Shown: piece by piece, positions 60,917-64,000 of the stretch
How the letters are laid out: each line of letters begins with the position of its first letter
Numbering within the stretch: position 1 is the first letter of the stretch
Assembly: GCA_000961805.1 (NCBI GenBank)
Contig: LADV01000072.1
Coordinates: forward strand, 22,595-86,594
From: Peptococcaceae bacterium BRH_c23
GTDB taxonomy: Bacteria > Bacillota_B > Desulfitobacteriia > Desulfitobacteriales > Desulfitobacteriaceae
Reading direction: 5' to 3'
Length of the DNA stretch: 64,000 nt
The notes under the pieces: model-generated
What the model was told of the DNA's origin: nothing
Databases searched by the model: none
Seen by the model: only the letters and a program-made list of their open reading frames with translations
Program-made: the position numbers and the translations under genes

Positions 60917-61933
60917 ATGGATTTGAAGCGAGCAGGAAATCAAACCGTGGTGTTTGCCAATCCACCGGTTATTTTATCATCATATTCCGTAGTGGGACCT
61001 AAAGAGGGACAAGGCCCATTAGGTAAAACGTTTAGTAAGGTATGGAAAGACCAGCTGGGTGGTGCAAAATCTTGGGAGGTTGCGGAGAGTCTCATGCTTC
61101 AGGAGGCTATGCAAGGGGCCATAGATCAGGCGGGTATTCCTAAAGACCATATTGACTACATGTTAGCCGGAGACTTACTTAATCAAATCATTTCCTCGAA
61201 TTTTGCTGCGCGCCAGATGACGCTTCCCTTTATCGGACTATACGGAGCATGCTCGACCATGGCCTTGGGCCTGGCCGTGGGCAGTATGTTGATTGACGGA
61301 GGATTCGCCAAGCATATTTTAGTGGGAGTATCAAGTCATCATGATACAGCTGAGCGGCAATTTCGGGCCCCGACTGAGCAAGGCACCCAAAGGGCAATGA
61401 GCGCTCAGTGGACGGTTACAGGCGCAGGGAGTGTGCTTCTTGGGCGGAGTGGAGAGGGGCCGCGGATCACATCTGCCACGATTGGAAGGGTAGTCGACTT
61501 CGCTGAAACGGATGTCAATAACATGGGTTCAGCCATGGCCCCAGCGGTCGCGGATACGATTCTGAATCATTTCCATGACTTACAGCGGCAAGCCGTGGAC
61601 TACGATTTAATTGCTTCCGGGGATCTAGGAGCGATTGGCTTAGCGCTTGCTACAGAAGTGCTAAAGCAAAGTGGTATCGATATGGGTACAACATTCACAG
61701 ACTGTGGAGTTATGGTTTTTGATGCTAGCCAAGATGTCCATTCGGGAGCTAGTGGATGTGGCTGCTCGTCTGTGGTTTTCGCTGGGAATATAATGAGTCG
61801 CTTGAAACTCGGAGAATTAAAGCGAGTTATGCTTGTGGGGAGTGGCGCCTTGCATAGTTCCACCTCTGCGCTACAAGGAGAATCCATTCCGGGAATTGGG
61901 CATGCTGTTGTCATTGAGGCTCGAAAGGAGTAA
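60917..61933 (+). CDS. spoVAD: Stage V sporulation protein AD
   Basis: The 338 residues have a thiolase-like fold. Motifs: VGPKEGQGPLGKTFSKVW, YMLAGDLLNQIISSNFAARQ, PFIGLYGACSTMALGLAVGS, SHHDTAERQFRAPTEQG and SGASGCGCSSVVFAG. SpoVAD binds dipicolinic acid on the spore inner membrane. It follows spoVAC after 66 bp and ends just before spoVAE. Confidence 0.97.
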   Translation: MDLKRAGNQTVVFANPPVILSSYSVVGPKEGQGPLGKTFSKVWKDQLGGAKSWEVAESLMLQEAMQGAIDQAGIPKDHIDYMLAGDLLNQIISSNFAARQMTLPFIGLYGACSTMALGLAVGSMLIDGGFAKHILVGVSSHHDTAERQFRAPTEQGTQRAMSAQWTVTGAGSVLLGRSGEGPRITSATIGRVVDFAETDVNNMGSAMAPAVADTILNHFHDLQRQAVDYDLIASGDLGAIGLALATEVLKQSGIDMGTTFTDCGVMVFDASQDVHSGASGCGCSSVVFAGNIMSRLKLGELKRVMLVGSGALHSSTSALQGESIPGIGHAVVIEARKE

Positions 61934-61938
61934 AAACT

Positions 61939-62301
61939 ATGTTTGAGATGATTATTCCAGCCTTCATTGTTGGTGGGATAATTTGTGTAATTGGACAACT
62001 CCTCATGGACTTTACAAAACCTGCCTTTACTCCAGCCCATGTCCTTGTTGCCTTTGTTACGGGTGGAGCAATCCTAGGGGCTTTAGGTCTGTACGAACCT
62101 CTTATAAAGCTAGGTGGGGCTGGAGCTTCGATCCCCTTATCTGGTTTTGGGTATAGTCTTGCCAAAGGGGCTATGGAGGCGGTTGAAAAACGTGGAGTCA
62201 TGGGGGCTTTTTCGGGTGGTGTCGAAGCAACGGCGGTAGGGATTGCAACGGCGGTGTTTTTCGGGTACCTGATGTCGGTAGCGTTTAAACCTAAGGGATA
62301 A
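61939..62301 (+). CDS. spoVAE: Stage V sporulation protein AE (SpoVAEB type)
   Basis: The 120-residue membrane protein is related to SpoVAC: AFIVGGIICVIGQLLMD, GALGLYEPLIKLGGAGASIP and LSGFGYSLAKGAMEAV. It acts with SpoVAC and SpoVAD in dipicolinate transport. ATG start with AAAGGAGTAAAAACT upstream, six bases after spoVAD. Confidence 0.95.
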   Translation: MFEMIIPAFIVGGIICVIGQLLMDFTKPAFTPAHVLVAFVTGGAILGALGLYEPLIKLGGAGASIPLSGFGYSLAKGAMEAVEKRGVMGAFSGGVEATAVGIATAVFFGYLMSVAFKPKG

Positions 62302-62425
62302 CTCGATATTCGATGTTCGATGTTCGATATTCGTTGTACGAACCACGGATTACGAACCACGGATTATTAACCACAGCAGTGATCTTCGAATTCGAACTAC
62401 GAACTACGAAAATCGAACCACGAAA
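62302..62425 (+). repeat. TTCGA/CGAAC short-word repeat, spoVAE/spoVAF gap
   Basis: The left part (62302-62337) has CGATATTCGATGTTCGATG words; the right part (62338-62425) has ACGAACCACGGATT, ACGAACTACGAA and ATCGAACCACGAAA words. Opposite orientation of the two parts would allow one long imperfect hairpin. It fills the whole gap inside the spoVA operon. Confidence 0.8.
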
Positions 62426-62439
62426 AGGGTGTGAGTCTA

Positions 62440-63918
62440 ATGGATAATAATTCAAGCGAAAAGAATATTTCGGTAAGCAAGAATTATCAAGAAAATGTGG
62501 ATTACCTTAATAAGGAATTAGGGGTTCCTGATTGTTTTGATATAGTTCTTCGGGAGATGTCTATTGGCGGTAAACGAGTCGCCATTTATTGCGTCAATGG
62601 GATGGTTGACTCGACAGTGGTCAGTTTAATTCTCGACGCACTTATAGAACTAGAACGTTCGGATTTAATTGTTAACGCTCTAGATAAATTGGTTAAAGGA
62701 CGAATCATTAATTTACAAGTTTCTGAAGTTCAAACCATGGATAAGGTGTTCTACTTTGTTTTATCAGGTCCGATGGCGATTTTTGTCGAGGGTCAAGATA
62801 AAGCTATTATTGTGGATGTCCGTTCCTATCCTGGTCGACAGCCACAGGAACCAGATATTGAGCGTGTGACCCGTGGATCTCGTGATGGATTTACAGAGGG
62901 CCTCGTTATAAACACCGCTTTAATTCGCAGGCGTTTGCGTGATCCAAAACTGCGTATGAAATTAGTTCAGGTAGGAGGTCGATCTAAGACTGATGTCTGT
63001 ATTGCCTATATCGAAGATATCACTAATCTTGATATGGTCGATAAGATCCATAAAGATATTCAAGGGATCAAAATAGACGGGATTCCAATGGCGGAAAAAA
63101 GTGTTGAAGAATTTATTCTCGGTAGTAAGTTTTGGAATCCTTATCCTCGGGTACGCTATACTGAACGACCAGATGTGGCGGCCATTCATTTACTGGAAGG
63201 GTATGTAGTGATCCTAGTCGATACTTCTCCATCAGTGATGATTGCACCATCGACCTTTTGGAGTCATGTCCAGCATGCGGAAGAATATCGTCAGGAACCG
63301 ATTGTGGGGGCATATCTGCGTTGGATCCGCTTTGGTGGGATTTTTGCCGCCCTCTTTCTTCTTCCTCTTTGGTTGGGCGCAGCCCTTAACCCGCAATTAC
63401 TACCGGAATGGCTTGAGTTTATCGGCGTAACTAAACCTGCCAAGGTTTCCTTACTGGTACAAGTCTTAATAGCTGAGTTTGGGGTAGATCTCTTGAGGCT
63501 GGGCACAATCCATACCCCAGGTCCATTAGGCACGGCTTTAGGTTTGATTGCCGCGTTTATGCTAGGTGACATTGCGGTTAAGGTGGGATTGTTTACTCCG
63601 GAAGTGGTTATGTATATTGCCATTGTTTCGGTAGGGACATTTGCTACGCCCAGCTATGAGCTTGGGTTAGCGAATCGATTAGCGCGCTTGTTTATGGTTA
63701 TAATGACGGGCCTCTTCAATTTTTGGGGGTTTTGGATCGGTGCGGCCTCAGTATTCTTTCTCCTATGGCGGACAAAGTCGTTTGGCGTGCCCTACCTCTG
63801 GCCACTCTTACCTTTCGATTTTAAGGCCATGAAAGGTATTCTCGTGCGCTCTCCAGTACCTATCAAAAATCAACGACCAAGTATTTTAAAAACACAAGAC
63901 CGAGACCGTCAACCTTAA
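62440..63918 (+). CDS. spoVAF: Stage V sporulation protein AF (GerA-family)
   Basis: The 492-residue membrane protein belongs to the GerA/SpoVAF family. A long hydrophilic N-terminal part (VDSTVVSLILDALIELER; VDVRSYPGRQPQEPDIE; TRGSRDGFTEGLVINTALIRRR) precedes four or five membrane helices from about residue 290 (FGGIFAALFLLPLWLGAAL and others) and HTPGPLGTALGLIAAFMLG. It is linked to germinant response and dipicolinate release. ATG 62440 follows AAAGGGTGTGAGTCT; the GTG at 62431 is in frame but poorly placed. Confidence 0.95.
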   Translation: MDNNSSEKNISVSKNYQENVDYLNKELGVPDCFDIVLREMSIGGKRVAIYCVNGMVDSTVVSLILDALIELERSDLIVNALDKLVKGRIINLQVSEVQTMDKVFYFVLSGPMAIFVEGQDKAIIVDVRSYPGRQPQEPDIERVTRGSRDGFTEGLVINTALIRRRLRDPKLRMKLVQVGGRSKTDVCIAYIEDITNLDMVDKIHKDIQGIKIDGIPMAEKSVEEFILGSKFWNPYPRVRYTERPDVAAIHLLEGYVVILVDTSPSVMIAPSTFWSHVQHAEEYRQEPIVGAYLRWIRFGGIFAALFLLPLWLGAALNPQLLPEWLEFIGVTKPAKVSLLVQVLIAEFGVDLLRLGTIHTPGPLGTALGLIAAFMLGDIAVKVGLFTPEVVMYIAIVSVGTFATPSYELGLANRLARLFMVIMTGLFNFWGFWIGAASVFFLLWRTKSFGVPYLWPLLPFDFKAMKGILVRSPVPIKNQRPSILKTQDRDRQP

Positions 63919-63963
63919 TCGAGGTGCGACGGTCATGGAGGACCTAGTGTCGCTGGAGCCAAG

Positions 63964-64000
63964 ACTCGAACAGGACGTTCGAGATTAGAGCGCCGCCATG
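63964..64000 (-). repeat. 38-bp-type hairpin repeat at the right edge (minus strand)
   Basis: On the minus strand CATGGCGGCGCTCTAATCTC is followed by a perfect hairpin CTCGAAC-GTCCT-GTTCGAG. It matches the third tandem unit after recN (CATGGCGGTGTTCTCATCTC...). The window ends here, so further units may lie outside. Confidence 0.8.

Overview
The window looks like a chromosomal segment of an anaerobic, endospore-forming Firmicute, probably a Desulfosporosinus/Desulfitobacterium-type member of the Peptococcaceae. The reasons are the large set of endospore genes, ferredoxin-dependent oxoacid and NADPH enzymes in place of aerobic dehydrogenase complexes, frequent TTG and GTG starts with strong Shine-Dalgarno sites, and a gene order that follows the Bacillus subtilis aroQ-efp-spoIIIA-acc-nusB-folD-xse-ispA-dxs-argR-recN-spoIVB-spo0A-bkd-nudF-spoIIM-xerD-deoB-punA-dacF-spoIIA-spoVA stretch. 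The genus is inferred from general knowledge; no search was run.

Layout. 1-4.5 kb: end of a type IV pilus/type II secretion-like operon (PilC tail, prepilin, prepilin peptidase, PilM/PilN-like and PilO-like proteins) and a LysM protein. 4.7-8.7 kb: aroQ, M24 aminopeptidase, efp, RNase J. 8.9-11.2 kb: a membrane PAS-GGDEF-EAL protein. 11.2-11.8 kb: a structured non-coding region. 11.8-17 kb: the complete spoIIIAA-AH operon, then a CheY-like regulator. 17.7-21 kb: pyruvate carboxylase-type carboxyltransferase/biotin carrier plus biotin carboxylase. 21.2-23 kb: asp23, amaP, DUF2273, nusB. 23.2-27 kb: nfnAB-folD-fchA (NADPH and one-carbon metabolism). 27.2-36 kb: xseAB, ispA, PAP2-like, dxs, tlyA, nadK, argR, recN. 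36.4-38.7 kb: spoIVB and spo0A. 39-40.8 kb: a chemoreceptor. 41-46.7 kb: a sigma-54 activator and, behind a textbook -24/-12 promoter, leucine dehydrogenase plus a four-subunit 2-oxoacid:ferredoxin oxidoreductase. 46.9-51.4 kb: NUDIX hydrolase, endonuclease Q-like protein, spoIIM, ald, a small tandem-repeat protein and a DUF4227-like protein. 51.5-56.5 kb: xerD, deoB, punA, pdp and a CoA-binding protein. 56.5-57.4 kb: a non-coding region built on a long inverted repeat. 57.4-64 kb: dacF, the spoIIA operon on the minus strand, then spoVAC-AD-AE-AF on the plus strand.

The genes together form a sporulation core. Spo0A, with sigma-H at spoIIA, starts the programme; SpoIIAA/AB control SigF; SpoIIM and the SpoIIIA complex serve engulfment and the feeding channel; SpoIVB signals across the forespore membranes; SpoVA proteins move dipicolinate. 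Housekeeping genes are interleaved with them. The parts not explained by known genes are non-coding: (a) a TTCGA-type short-word repeat family in many intergenic gaps, usually arranged as two inverted arms; (b) a 38-bp hairpin repeat in three tandem copies after recN and again at the window's right edge; (c) a 64-bp core present in opposite orientations upstream of both spoIIIAA and dacF; (d) the long inverted repeat upstream of dacF. No CRISPR array, tRNA, rRNA, phage or transposase gene was seen.
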